Source: Cyanophora paradoxa
Lineage: Eukaryota > Glaucocystophyceae > Cyanophorales > Cyanophoraceae
Reading direction: 5' to 3'
NCBI GenBank assembly: GCA_004431415.1
Contig: QPMI01000533.1
Location: 1-64,000 of the forward strand
DNA length: 64,000 nucleotides
Below, piece after piece: positions 11,737 to 21,620 of this stretch (its first letter is position 1; every line of letters begins with the position of its first letter). A model generated the notes under the pieces. That model was not told the DNA's origin. It did no database searches and saw nothing but the letters and a program-made list of their open reading frames with translations. A program made the translations under genes and the position numbers.

Positions 11737-13401
11737 CCCCTTCGCCCCGGCCCCATGCCACCTTCGATACCGGTACCGTATTACAATGGAGGCTGGCTGG
11801 CTGGGGGCGCCCCACGGCCCAAGCTTAAGTGGTGAGGCGCCCCCCACAAGGCCTAGCCGGAGAGGCAGCTGCTCGCTCGTCATTTTTCGTCCGATCTCTG
11901 CCTAAGCTTAGTAGCATTTCGATATCGTATACGTATTGATGTGCAGTCTGTAGCTATATGATAGTTAGGGTCGTATACGTATGCCCCGTACACCTTGCTT
12001 TGCAATTGTCGCCCCCTTCGTAATCGGGGGAATCGATACTATGATATACGTATACAGTATACTCGAAATCCGATGATCGAATACAGTATCACTGAGCAGA
12101 TCAAGATCTTAAGCTTCGGTGTCAGGCCCTGCATGCGCATGTGCAGCTGCGCGCATGCCGCGCAGGGGCTAGGGCGGGGCTGGATGTAGCCGCTGCAGCC
12201 CGCTGTAGCTTTGTACATAATTAGCCTGTAGCCGACTACGGTCTTGTGGCCCTACGCCCCTCTGGTGAGGGGCGGGTAGGGTCCGGCCGAGCCGCTGGAA
12301 ACAGCGGCGCGTGGGGAGGGGGGCAACCCCCTCCCTGCCTGGCCGGACCTATCCGAGCAAATTGTTTTTTCTGGTGAGGGGCGGGGGCCGTCGAGTAGCA
12401 CGCCTTGCCAAGTTGGTCGCATAGATAGATCTAGAGGTGTGCTTGCAATCGCAATCGACCCGGCCCCGGCGGGGTCCCCTCCTGGAGGTACAGGAACGTT
12501 ATAATTAACGTCGGGAGAGATCTAGAGGCGCGCTCCTCAGGCCTAAGAAGGAGTACGTATACTGATGCTCTCTTCCGAAGTTCGGGAAGCTTATAGTTAA
12601 GCATGCTTAAAATTAAACAGGGAATATTGCAGTCGACGTCCGACGGTCAGATCTAGACGGTCAGACGGCGGCCATCGCTAGGGTCAACGTCGGGCTGCGC
12701 TGGAGAAAAATGCATGCCTGCTGCCCCACCGTGGCACAGGTGCAGCTGCGCATGCAGCCTGGCAGGGCCGGGCCGCGCGCGGGCCGCGCCTTCGAATTCG
12801 CGAAAATATTAATGGGCGCTGGCCAGGGATCATCGGATCCGGAGGGGGCCCGGGAAGCTCATGATCATGATCATGATTAGCTGGAGGGGTGTTGCCACTG
12901 GCCGTTGGCCCGTGGCTACGCGTACGGGCGCGGGCGACCAAACGGTCCCGCGCGCATGATCTTGATCAGCTGGAGGGCTGCCGCCAGGGCTGTAGCCCTT
13001 CCGGCTCCGAGGCCGCCTCCCCCCCAGCGCAAGGGATCCTGACCCCGGTCCGGGCCCGGGGCGCCCGGCCCCCGCATGGGCCGGGCAGTTCGCGAGGCGC
13101 GCGCGGCGCCGCCGCGCCCGCGCGCGGCCGCCGTCTGGATCTTCCGCTGCGCATGCGAGGGCGGCGCCTTAAAAGCCTGCCCGCCGAAGGCCTTTTGAAT
13201 TCCCATTCATATTTATATTGCGCCGCTCTGAATGAATGAAAGACTAGAAAATAACTATTTCGGACCAAAGCTCAAGATGTAGTCGGATACTTCGCTCTGA
13301 TACATAATACTAGTTGAAAACCTTACATACGTATATACTCCGAAGATAAAGCGGCGGCTGAGAAAACCAGCTACAGCCCTCTATTATTTCGCTCCGAGGC
13401 T
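11737..13401. other. Intergenic DNA of unit 2
   Basis: This is the second copy of 6410-8072. It differs by a handful of bases, for example one G fewer in the run near 12175 and in the run near 12780. No coding exon is recognised. It carries the second copy of the candidate structured RNA at 12256-12370. Confidence 0.6.
12256..12370 (+). ncRNA. Candidate structured RNA (copy 2)
   Basis: This is the duplicate of 6926-7040, carried by the second unit of the tandem duplication. All paired stems, both GNRA tetraloops and the T6 run (12365-12370) are unchanged. Because the whole 5.3 kb unit is nearly identical, this conservation is not independent evidence of function. Confidence 0.4.
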
Positions 13402-14912
13402 CTAGAGGAGGGCGGCGGGGCCGAAGCCGGCGTCGCCCTCAGCGGCGGGGGAGGCGCCGCCCTCGCAGCCGTTCGCGATCCCGAAGGCACCGGCCGCGGC
13501 GTCGTCAGCGTCCGCGGCGAACTGTCCGTCCCCCTCCTGCGCGGGCCGGCGCGAGCGCGAGCGCCCGGGGATCAGGCGCGCTCCTCGGATGGAGAGCCCG
13601 CGCGCGGGACCGGGCCGCGGAGGGGGGGTACACGCACGGCGAAGTCGCCGCCGGCCGCCGCATCGGACTCGAAGAAGTCGCCGGCCGAGTAGGCGGCGAA
13701 CCGCCCGTCGACGCCGGCGTCAGCGCCGTCGTTCTCCTCAGCCGTGTCGGCGGCCTGCGCGTCCGCGTCCTGCTGCCTCTGCCACGGCCACGCGGCCTTC
13801 TTGCCGGCGCCGGCGCCGGAGCGGGCGAGCGCGGCGCCCGAGCGCGCGGCGTTCGGGCCGGCCCTGCCGTGCCCGCCGAGGCCATGGCCCTGGCCCCACC
13901 TCGCGCCCTGGCCGCTCGAGTCCGGCGCGACGTAGGGCCGCTTTAGGTCCATCGCGATCTGACGGGCCTCCTGCACGGACGGGAGGACCCGCGTGCCGTA
14001 CGTCGCCGGCCGCGGCGCCGCCGAGACGATGACGGGGGCGCTGTCCAGATCGGCCTCGGTGACCTGGGGGCGGGCGGGCGAGCGAGCGAGCGTGAGGGCC
14101 ACCCCGCCCCGCCCCGCCCCGCGCAGCCGCCCCCGGGGCGACCCCGAAAGCCTTCGGTCGCACCTTGCAGGCCCCGGCGATGGCTACCATGCGGCCGGCC
14201 TCCTCCTGCATGACCGATTGCTCGTCCTGGCTGAACCCGCCCGCGAACCTGCGGCCCGAAGCTCTGCTGAGCAAGGGAGGGAGGGGAAAGGGGGGGGGGG
14301 GGGAGGGGGGGGGGTAGTGGGTAGGGCGGACTTTGAGACGGCATCGAGGGTACGGAGGCTCTCAGGGACTTGGCCGATCCAGCGCTGGAGGCCCCCTCGT
14401 CAGAAGCTCAGATCAGAATCAGATCAGATCAGACGCCGAAGGCGGCTGGATACCAGACCGGACCCTAAGCGGATCCCTGGCCCGTCGCCGTCGGGCGCTC
14501 GCGCGCGCGCGGCGCACCGGAGTTTGCTGGACGATGTACTTCATCATGGCCCGGAGGTTCTCAGTGATCGGCCGAAAGTCCTTCTCGCCCCTGCGGGCCG
14601 GCCGCAGCACGGGTCAAGGCGGCGATGCATGCTTAAGCATATGCAGGCCCGGAATCGATATCGTGGGATTTGATGTGTTTACGGGGAAGCGCGCCGTGCA
14701 AAGTCCTGCAAAGCGTTGTTGAAGTTCGGTGCCCTGTCGAGGCCCGTGGGGTTCGCGAACGCCTTCCGCGCGTCCTGTGCCGTCTCGGCGCTGATCCGCT
14801 GGCCCTTCATCCCGGGCTCGCCCATGCGGCCCAGCGAGTGAGTGGACGCCTCGCGGCGGATGCCTCGGTCCCGGAGGCTCATCGGGCCGATGCCGCCAAA
14901 GTGGTCCCCCAT
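13402..14912 (-). CDS. Unknown low-complexity protein; donor of the chimeric tail
   Basis: No family is recognised. The likely start at 14912 gives MGDHFGGIGPMSLRDRGI. Later exons read GEKDFRPITENLRAMMKYIV (about 14600-14530), RFAGGFSQDEQSVMQEEAGR with MVAIAGACK (about 14260-14165), and VTEADLDSAPVIVSAAPRPA with TYGTRVLPSVQEARQIAMDL (from about 14065). An alanine/glycine/glutamine-rich acidic region follows, and the last exon begins EGDGQFAADADD and stops at 13402-13404. An intron of about 100 bases with GTACCCCC (sense) separates the last two exons. The region around 14330-14400 can be read in two frames and is unresolved. The last exon is also present in unit 1, where it forms the tail of the chimeric gene. 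Confidence 0.55.
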
Positions 14913-15500
14913 CGGTGCCGGCGCGCTGCGTTGGAAAAGACTGTCAGCTTCTCTTGCTCGTCGCTCCGCGCCACATCGGCAAGATTGAGCTTTCACACGG
15001 CCGCGGGGCGGGAAGCTTGCCAGAATTGAGTTCTAGTCTCTCCAGCGAACCATATGGCAAAGCCAGACCATGGCCAGCGGTCTATATGCACACGGCGAAG
15101 CTAAACCAGCCGGGTGGACGGGCCGGCGTCGCGGGCCGGGCCGCGGGCTGCCGCAGTGCGGCATCGGCGCCTCTGGAGAACAAAGCACGCACATAGACAT
15201 TTCTGGAGCGTAGTGGCGACGAGTCTGAGGGCGAGTCGCCGCGTGCGATGACCAGCTGGTGGAAGCTCGAAGCGTGCGTACCCCTCAAACCAGGACCAGG
15301 ACCACTGGCAGTTACTCGCAGCTAGCATCGAGTCACCGAGCACGCGCGCGCCGCGGCGCGCTTCTTGTCAGAATCTCCTTGCAACAATTGCGCACATCGT
15401 GGCACCTTCTCGTAGCTAGCGCTGCAGCTGAAGACCTAGGCCTTATACATATAATTACGTATACATAGATATCGATAGCTGTAGCTACGCCTTCTCTCAG
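14913..15500. other. Intergenic stretch without a recognised gene
   Basis: The first part is probably the 5' flank of the gene starting at 14912. No exon chain could be built on either strand. Just before the inverted-repeat element there are palindromic words (GTATAC, GATATC, AGCTAGC). Confidence 0.5.
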
Positions 15501-15844
15501 TGTGCCGCCCACTTTCCGACTCCCAGCTAGCCCTGGTCGTCGGCTCTAAGCCGGCAGCTTGCCTTGCCTTGTACCCTTTGTAGCCTGCTATTCCTGGTGC
15601 CACGTTGTTGCCAACTGGCCCGCTTATTTTAGCCCTGGGCCCTCGCTTGCCCTGCGCGGCGCTCGCTTGCTGTCTGTCGACGTCCTTGTTCTCTTGTTCT
15701 CTCTGTCTTACGCTGGCTCTGCGCCTGCTGTGTACGTAATGGCACCCGCTTGCCGCCGCCCTACGGTGCCGTACGGGCCTGTCCCTCTCTGCTTGGGGCG
15801 CCTCTGGGCCTAGCCAACTGCTTAGCGCATCCCGCTCAGCGCAT
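15501..15844 (+). repeat. Left 344-bp terminal inverted repeat
   Basis: It is matched in reverse complement by 18761-19104. Its first 309 bases are also matched in reverse complement by 15845-16153, so 15501-16153 can fold into a long hairpin with a 35-base loop. It contains an open frame starting MPCLVPFVACYSW that recurs in every copy; this is a by-product of the repeat and not supported as a gene. Confidence 0.92.
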
Positions 15845-16153
15845 GCCCAGAGGCGCCCCAAGCAGAGAGGGACAGGCCCGTACGGCACCGTAGGGCGGCG
15901 GCAAGCGGGTGCCATTACGTACACAGCAGGCGCAGAGCCAGCGTAAGACAGAGAGAACAAGAGAACAAGGACGTCGACAGACAGCAAGCGAGCGCCGCGC
16001 AGGGCAAGCGAGGGCCCAGGGCTAAAATAAGCGGGCCAGTTGGCAACAACGTGGCACCAGGAATAGCAGGCTACAAAGGGTACAAGGCAAGGCAAGCTGC
16101 CGGCTTAGAGCCGACGACCAGGGCTAGCTGGGAGTCGGAAAGTGGGCGGCACA
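15845..16153 (-). repeat. Internal 309-bp inverted copy of the terminal repeat
   Basis: It is the reverse complement of 15501-15809 and in the same orientation as 18796-19104. It lacks the 35 bases nearest the interior. It ends GGGCGGCACA like the other copies, but the next bases (CGCTTC) are not TCAG. Confidence 0.92.
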
Positions 16154-18760
16154 CGCTTCCCGCTACAAAAAGCCGTCCTCGGCGCTACGAGCTAAAGGCT
16201 GAACTAAAGCTGCGTAGGCGAGGCTGAACGGACTACGAGCCAAAAGCCGGCTACCGTCCCTGCACAGAAAGCCGTCCTCGGCGCCACAGCGGGCGGGCCA
16301 GAGGGGCAAATTAAAATCCATCAGGCCGTCGGCACCAGTATGAGGAACTGGGCCCAACAAGGGAAGTTGGGTGAGGGACCCACGACCTGACGCCAGAGCG
16401 CGCGGAGCGCCGCCAGCCAACCGGGGGCAAACCCTCTAAATCCCGCCGGAGGGGAAAACGAGTGCTAGCGCTAGCACTAAGCTCGAATTCGAAACCGGCG
16501 CCGCGCCGCAAGCCGCCGGGCTGCGGCGGCGCCGGGTCGAAAGTTCCACAGTGTAGAAGGTACTTGATGTAGAATGTAGGAGTGTAGGACCGCAGGCTCG
16601 ATCAGCAGAGCCGCAGCGGCAGAGTACGCGTTGCGGGCCAAGCTCGGCGCAGCTTGCCGCATTGCGTTGCCAAGTGACTCGGCCGGCGGAGTCACAAGGC
16701 GGGGCGATCGGACAGCACAGTAGAGTGTGCAGCCGCGTACGCGTAGAGCAGGCAAGCCATGAAGAGTAGAGGCGGCGAGCCAGTCGTACGGGGTCAGGCT
16801 CCGCAGCAGCAGCAGGCCACTGGTCGCATCATACAGACCCATCGCCAAGGATCTTCCACGATCAGACGGGATGGCAAACCACGGACACAGCTATCGAGTC
16901 CGCCGGCGTACGCAGATGCAGCGCGTAGCCAGGGCTTAGGCAGGCCACCATCGCGGGACAGGAGACAGCATCAGCGCGGCCCGGAATGATCATCGGTGCT
17001 CGCGTGATAGTCGTAGGCAAGACGTATGGACCTCTCAGCAGCGGAGAGTCGCAAGCGGAGGCTTGGTCGGAAGCACCCGGACTAGAGCGCCGGTGCGTGC
17101 TGGCTTGGTCAGCGTGGAATCACCCACAGCTAAGCAGACCGAAACAGCGCTGGCGTCCAGCTGGAATCACCCAGCTGCCAGGTTCAACCGAAGCACGGGA
17201 ATCACCCAACGGGCCGACGCAGTCGACGCGCGAACGTGAAGACTGGTCGCGGGGCATCACCCAGTGCTGCTTGCTGACGCTCCTCAACAGACAGGTCCGC
17301 TGTCCGCCGTCCAACTTTAGCTATGGCTGCTCACGTCGTCGTAGGACGTTCCAGAGCGCATCCTTTACGCTTCTGTTGACCTCCGCCCGCCGGACAGGCC
17401 TCGGTCAGACCTCCGCCCGCTGAACAGGCCTCGGTCGCTGATCAAACGCCCACGACAGGAAGAAAACGACAGTTCGCACACGCTTGAGATGTGCGTGAAG
17501 CGACTGACATCTGGCTTGACGAGCTGGACGTCCCGGAGAAGGGCAGCTACGTCGTCGGAGCCAGGGCAAGGTCTTGGCATCTTGTCTGCCGACTAGGTGC
17601 GACAGTGCGCCCGGTAGGCTTGACAACAGATAGATGCGCTTCCTCGCATAGAGATCGCTGTCAAGTGGAGCTGCGCCGGCTTCCACTGACGCGTACGCAA
17701 CCCGCAGAGCCGAGAGAGACGCGGAGCCGCACGTCCTCTGGATGCAGGGTGGAGTCAAGTGGAGTGATCCTCACGAGGGATGCCACTCGCCGCCGCTGAG
17801 CGTGCCTCGGGAGGTCCGCAGGCGCCACAGCAGCCGTCGTAGGTAAGACCTCGGGCGCGTACTGGGGCCATGTTATCCCAGGGGCTTTCACGTCGCAGCG
17901 GTTTGACTCCATGCGTTCTTCAGATACACTCGCCACCATTGAGCGTGCCTCGGGCTAGCCAGAGGTGCCATCGCAGCCGTCGTAGGTGAGACCTCGGGCG
18001 CGTACTGGGGCCATGTTATCCCAGGGCATTCACGTCTTGGCGGGCTGACTCTGTACTTTCTGCAGAGAGAAAAGATTGATTGACCGGCGCTTCATAGCTG
18101 CCTTGCGAGCCTGGCATGTCACGAGCATGCGGGCAACTCGACAAAACAAGACGACGACGAAAAGAAGGTATGTTCATGAAGAATACTCATTCAGAGAGTT
18201 TTTATCATCATATGTCTCACAGTACGTGGACCAGAGAAGAAACGACATGCCACGACGACAAGAAGATCATCATTCGATCGGCGTCAACACGCCATTCGAT
18301 CGTTATGACGACGTGTGTAGATGTAGAGGGTGTTGCTCCACATACAATACATTTAGGAGTACGTTGTGGTGTCGTCCCCGATACAATGCAATACAGTTTC
18401 ATTTGACATGCGCGCGCGCGGGCTGCATCAGCATCTGTTCTTGAGCGCAGCCACGGCACGTTTAGATGACTGTGAGCGCATGCGGCTCAATAGACGGGTT
18501 GGCGGACGCTTCCCACTACAGAAAGAGTGGTGCGCCAGGTCCGTAAGCAAGAAAGGCGCAGTGGCGGGTGGAAAGGCATGAACCATGCGGTTCGTATTGC
18601 TAAGCTCTGCCGCATAGGCGCTTCCCACTACAAGAAAGTGGAGGCCGTACGCGCAAGCCAAGGCAAACGATGGCGTGCTTGTCCAGGGGTTCGGGCAAGA
18701 GCGCAGCGTTCGTCCCCAGGCATACGAGCTAAAAAGTCGAAGCCCAACGCAGCAGCCCCC
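16154..18760. other. Interior of the inverted-repeat element
   Basis: No gene is recognised. Short repeated phrases occur, such as GAATCACCCA/GCATCACCCA (17115-17265), CGCTTCCCACTACA (about 18509 and 18620) and CCGTCCTCGGCGC (16170 and 16273). There is a direct repeat at 17798-18070. An AT-richer island at about 18060-18415 holds an open frame of 122 codons (18076-18444, +) whose product resembles nothing I know. Confidence 0.5.
17798..18070. repeat. Two-copy direct repeat, period 143 bp
   Basis: Both copies start GAGCGTGCCTCGGG (17798 and 17941). They share CAGCCGTCGTAGGT, GACCTCGGGCGCGTACTGGG and GCCATGTTATCCCAGGG. Identity falls off in the last 40 bases of each copy. It lies inside the inverted-repeat element. 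Confidence 0.85.
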
Positions 18761-19104
18761 ATGCGCTGAGCGGGATGCGCTAAGCAGTTGGCTAGGCCCA
18801 GAGGCGCCCCAAGCAGAGAGGGACAGGCCCGTACGGCACCGTAGGGCGGCGGCAAGCGGGTGCCATTACGTACACAGCAGGCGCAGAGCCAGCGTAAGAC
18901 AGAGAGAACAAGAGAACAAGGACGTCGACAGACAGCAAGCGAGCGCCGCGCAGGGCAAGCGAGGGCCCAGGGCTAAAATAAGCGGGCCAGTTGGCAACAA
19001 CGTGGCACCAGGAATAGCAGGCTACAAAGGGTACAAGGCAAGGCAAGCTGCCGGCTTAGAGCCGACGACCAGGGCTAGCTGGGAGTCGGAAAGTGGGCGG
19101 CACA
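18761..19104 (-). repeat. Right 344-bp terminal inverted repeat
   Basis: It is the reverse complement of 15501-15844 and is followed directly by TCAG, the same four bases that precede the left end. Confidence 0.92.
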
Positions 19105-19796
19105 TCAGCTACCATACGCGTAGTATACGTACGTGCTTGTCATCGATTCAATTCAATTTAACATAGGGCCGGTACTAGCTGTGTCCAGATCCTCAGCCAG
19201 CCTTCTCGAATACAGCCAGCGCTAGCGCTATATAGCTAGCGCTAGCCACCGCAGCGCTAGCGGCCGGCCTTCGAGATGCCTGTAGAGGCGAACCCTCCAG
19301 AGATACTATAGCTATGATACAGCGCCGGTTTTCGCTGTCGCACGCGCATGCATTGGCCGCTGCGCGCGCCGGCGCGCGGCCGCGGTGCGTACGCAGTGCA
19401 GTGCGCATGCGAAGCACTACATAAAGCGAGCCCCGAAGCTTGCATGCGCAGCTGACGCGCGGCCGGGCGCGCGCCAGCCGGCGCCCGGCCCGGCGGGGGT
19501 CGGCCGCCGGGCGCCGGCGCGCGCGGCCGCGCCGGGCGCCCGTGCCGGCAACGGGCCGGGCCGCGATATCGAATTCGAAAAGCTTCAGTATCGATCAATC
19601 GATGCCATGATTAGGCCGCGCTATCCTAGTATGCAGTGCTATGCACATGTCTGAGTTCGTGTCCATCGTGATCATATTTACATGTCCAGAAAATTCGAAT
19701 TAATTCTAGACCTCTCCGAAGCGCCAAGGCCGAGCCTCGAACTCGGGCCATGCATGCTACTGGACATATATACGGATCCAGCTCTGGCGAGGGCTC
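19105..19796. other. Intergenic palindrome-rich stretch
   Basis: No exon chain is seen. GCTAGCGCTA and AGCGCTAGCG words repeat at about 19215-19262. The phrase TCAGCCAGCCTTCTCGAATA (about 19193) recurs near 30220, and both sites follow GTGCTTGTCATCGA, so two blocks are shared between the loci. At about 19460-19560 there is a very GC-rich run of GCGCCGGGCG-like words. Confidence 0.5.
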
Positions 19797-21485
19797 TTAG
19801 TCCGCCCAGGCAGGCGCCGTCTCTTCGGTGGTGCCGCCGGCGCCGGCGCGGCTCCCGCTCTGCAATGCGATCAATTCCGAATTTGATCTCGCATCGCGAT
19901 CGAAAGGAGGTCGAACCGGGGCCTGCTGCGGCTGCGTCGGCGAGCGTCGCGGTTGCTGCTGCTGCTCGGGAGAGCGGCGCATCTCCTTCGGGCGCTCCTG
20001 CGGTCGGGTGGGCGGGCGGGCGGCGTCAAAACGGTAAGGTCCTACAATATTTTAATGAAAGACAGGACCGCCGAAGACGCACAAGGCTCGAGCTCTGAGA
20101 GGACTCTGAAACGAAGACGGAACGCACCATCGACTTGTCGATCATCATCTGCGTCGGCGAGCGGCGCGGCGCGACGTTCTCCTGCGCGGATCAAGACTCA
20201 GCTGCAGGCCTAGAATCCCGACTTCCGACGAGTCGCTGCGAAGCGCCCGGCGGCGGGCGAGGCGCGCCGGGTTCGGAGCGGACGCGAAGGCCTCGGCGGT
20301 GCGGCGGCGGAAGTCCTCGTCACGCCGCTGCGCCTCCTGGGGAGGCGCGCCGTCAGGAGAGGCGGGTCAAATCTGGCGACGAATCAGATCTCTACCTCCT
20401 GCACGAGCTGCTGCTGCTGCTGCTGCTGCGGCTGCTGCTGCGGCTGCGGCGGCTGCTGCCGCGGCTGCGGCTGCCCGGGGCCGCCGCCCGTCCAGCGCCG
20501 CCCGCGCTCCTGCTCGCTGCCAGGGAACGAGGAGGATGTCCAGCTGCCGGGGAACTGCGCGGGGGGTTCGAATTCTGGCGGGCCGAGAGACGAGGCCGCA
20601 AGCGGGACGGAAACCGCGCGCCTGCCCCGGGATGCGCTGCGCCTGCTGCCACTCCCCGAGGCGCTCCTGGATGATGCGTCGGGCCAGGTCCTTCGAGAGG
20701 CCCGGCGGCAGGTCAACCTGCAGCGCGGCCTGAGCACTTCGGCACGCGGGCGCGGGCGGGGCGGCGCGACCTCGAGCGTGCGCGTGCTGTCGATGACCTG
20801 GAAGCATCCGCGCATCAGATCGCAGATCAAGAGGGGCGGGGAATCGACGCGCCGTCTCGCGGTTGAGGTCAAGGCGGTCGACCAAGCGGTCCAGGCGGCG
20901 GTTCATTTCCGCGGGGTCCTGCGCCTCGCGGGCGAGGCGATCGACGTGGATCACGTTCGCGCCCCGCGCCTCACGCTGCGAGCGTCGACCGTCGAGGGCG
21001 CGCGGAGAGCTCGGATATCGCGCCGCGGGACGCGCGCGCGCGCCGAGAGCGCCGTGCGGCGAGCGCGTTCGAGACGCACGGACGTGATCGGCGCAGTCTT
21101 CGAGAAAGCGTGATGAAGGCGGGTGAGAGCGTAGTTCACGGCGTCTTCATCGCCGAGGTGCGGCGGAATTACGATGCGCAGGCCACCCTCGGTGTCAAGC
21201 TCCTACGCAGCGGAAAAGTGCGAGCGATCGGACGCATGCGAATAAGCGATGAGCGTTGAGTTGCAGGTCGCGCGGGCGCATGCGCACCAGGAGCTTGTTC
21301 GAGTTGGGATCGTTGTGCGAGCGCACCCACTGCGCGATCTTGCGGTCCTCCTCCGAGCTGGGGCGAAGCCGTAATCAATGCGAGGGGGCGGAAGGCGCCG
21401 CGGAAGGCGCCGAGCCAAGCGCTTACCCGCGGTGGCACGAGCCCGCGACGGCGAAGCGCTCCAAGTTGAAAGGGTGCTGCTGCAT
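19797..21485 (-). CDS. Q-rich protein with repeated RRSPTQ motif, unknown function
   Basis: No family is recognised. The start at 21485 reads MQQHPFNLERFAVAGSCHRG and joins across a GTAAGC intron to SEEDRKIAQWVRSHNDPNSN, then KLLVRMRPRDLQLN. Next come ELDTEGGLRIVIPPHLGDED and AVNYALTRLHHAFSKTAPI, REARGANVIHVDRLAREAQD, VIDSTRTLE and VDLPPGLSKDLARRIIQERL. A CAG-encoded polyglutamine stretch follows (about 20400-20460), then EAQRRDEDFRRRTAEAFAS and ENVAPRRSPTQMMIDKSM. A second Q-rich segment has RRSPEQ and RRSPTQ, and the gene ends TTEETAPAWAD with a stop at 19797. Splice joins are in frame for most exons. The polyglutamine tract and the basic SPTQ repeats suggest a disordered region that may be phosphorylated. 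It starts 135 bases from the divergent CLU gene. Confidence 0.6.
20400..20462. repeat. CAG/CTG trinucleotide-rich tract
   Basis: The plus strand shows CTGCTGCTG runs interrupted by CGG. On the minus strand these are CAG/CCG codons and encode the glutamine-rich segment of the 19797-21485 gene. The tract is imperfect, which usually stabilises such repeats. Confidence 0.85.
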
Positions 21486-21620
21486 GACGTTCGGGCGAGA
21501 GAAAGAAGCGAGAGCTCAGAGTCGTCGGGCCAGGTCTGCGGTTTGCGGGGTACACGCGGTCGCAGCATCGGAGAACCACTCCAGCGGCCGGGGCTGCTCT
21601 CTTGGCGTTCGAGAGCGGCC

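Larger units (their letters stand above)
8207..13535. repeat. Tandem segmental duplication, unit 2
   Basis: This is the second copy of the segment at 2888-8206. The junction between units at about 8206 joins the coiled-coil gene, after the codons for EARTK, to the last exon of the 13402-14912 gene at GDGQF. The original joints are visible at about 2888 (coiled-coil side) and about 13535 (tail-gene side). They share only about two bases at the breakpoint. Confidence 0.93.
15501..19104. mobile_element. Transposon-like element with 344-bp terminal inverted repeats
   Basis: The left end (15501-15844) is the reverse complement of the right end (18761-19104), with no mismatch found by eye. The ends begin TGTGCCGCCC and finish GGGCGGCACA. 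The bases just outside are TCAG on the left (15497-15500) and TCAG on the right (19105-19108), a possible 4-bp target-site duplication. A third, 309-bp copy lies just inside the left end (15845-16153) and forms a hairpin with it. The interior (16154-18760) has no recognisable transposase, so it looks non-autonomous, or it is a segment captured between repeats. The superfamily is not assigned. Confidence 0.6.

Noticed and set aside
18076-18444. Possible transposase in the inverted-repeat element
   Set aside because: The frame has no catalytic D-D-E pattern or known transposase motif.
15559-19046. Identical 84-codon frames beginning MPCLVPFVACYSW in three places
   Set aside because: Each lies in a copy of the 344-bp inverted repeat. 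Multiplicity comes from the repeat, and no family resemblance or splice context supports it.
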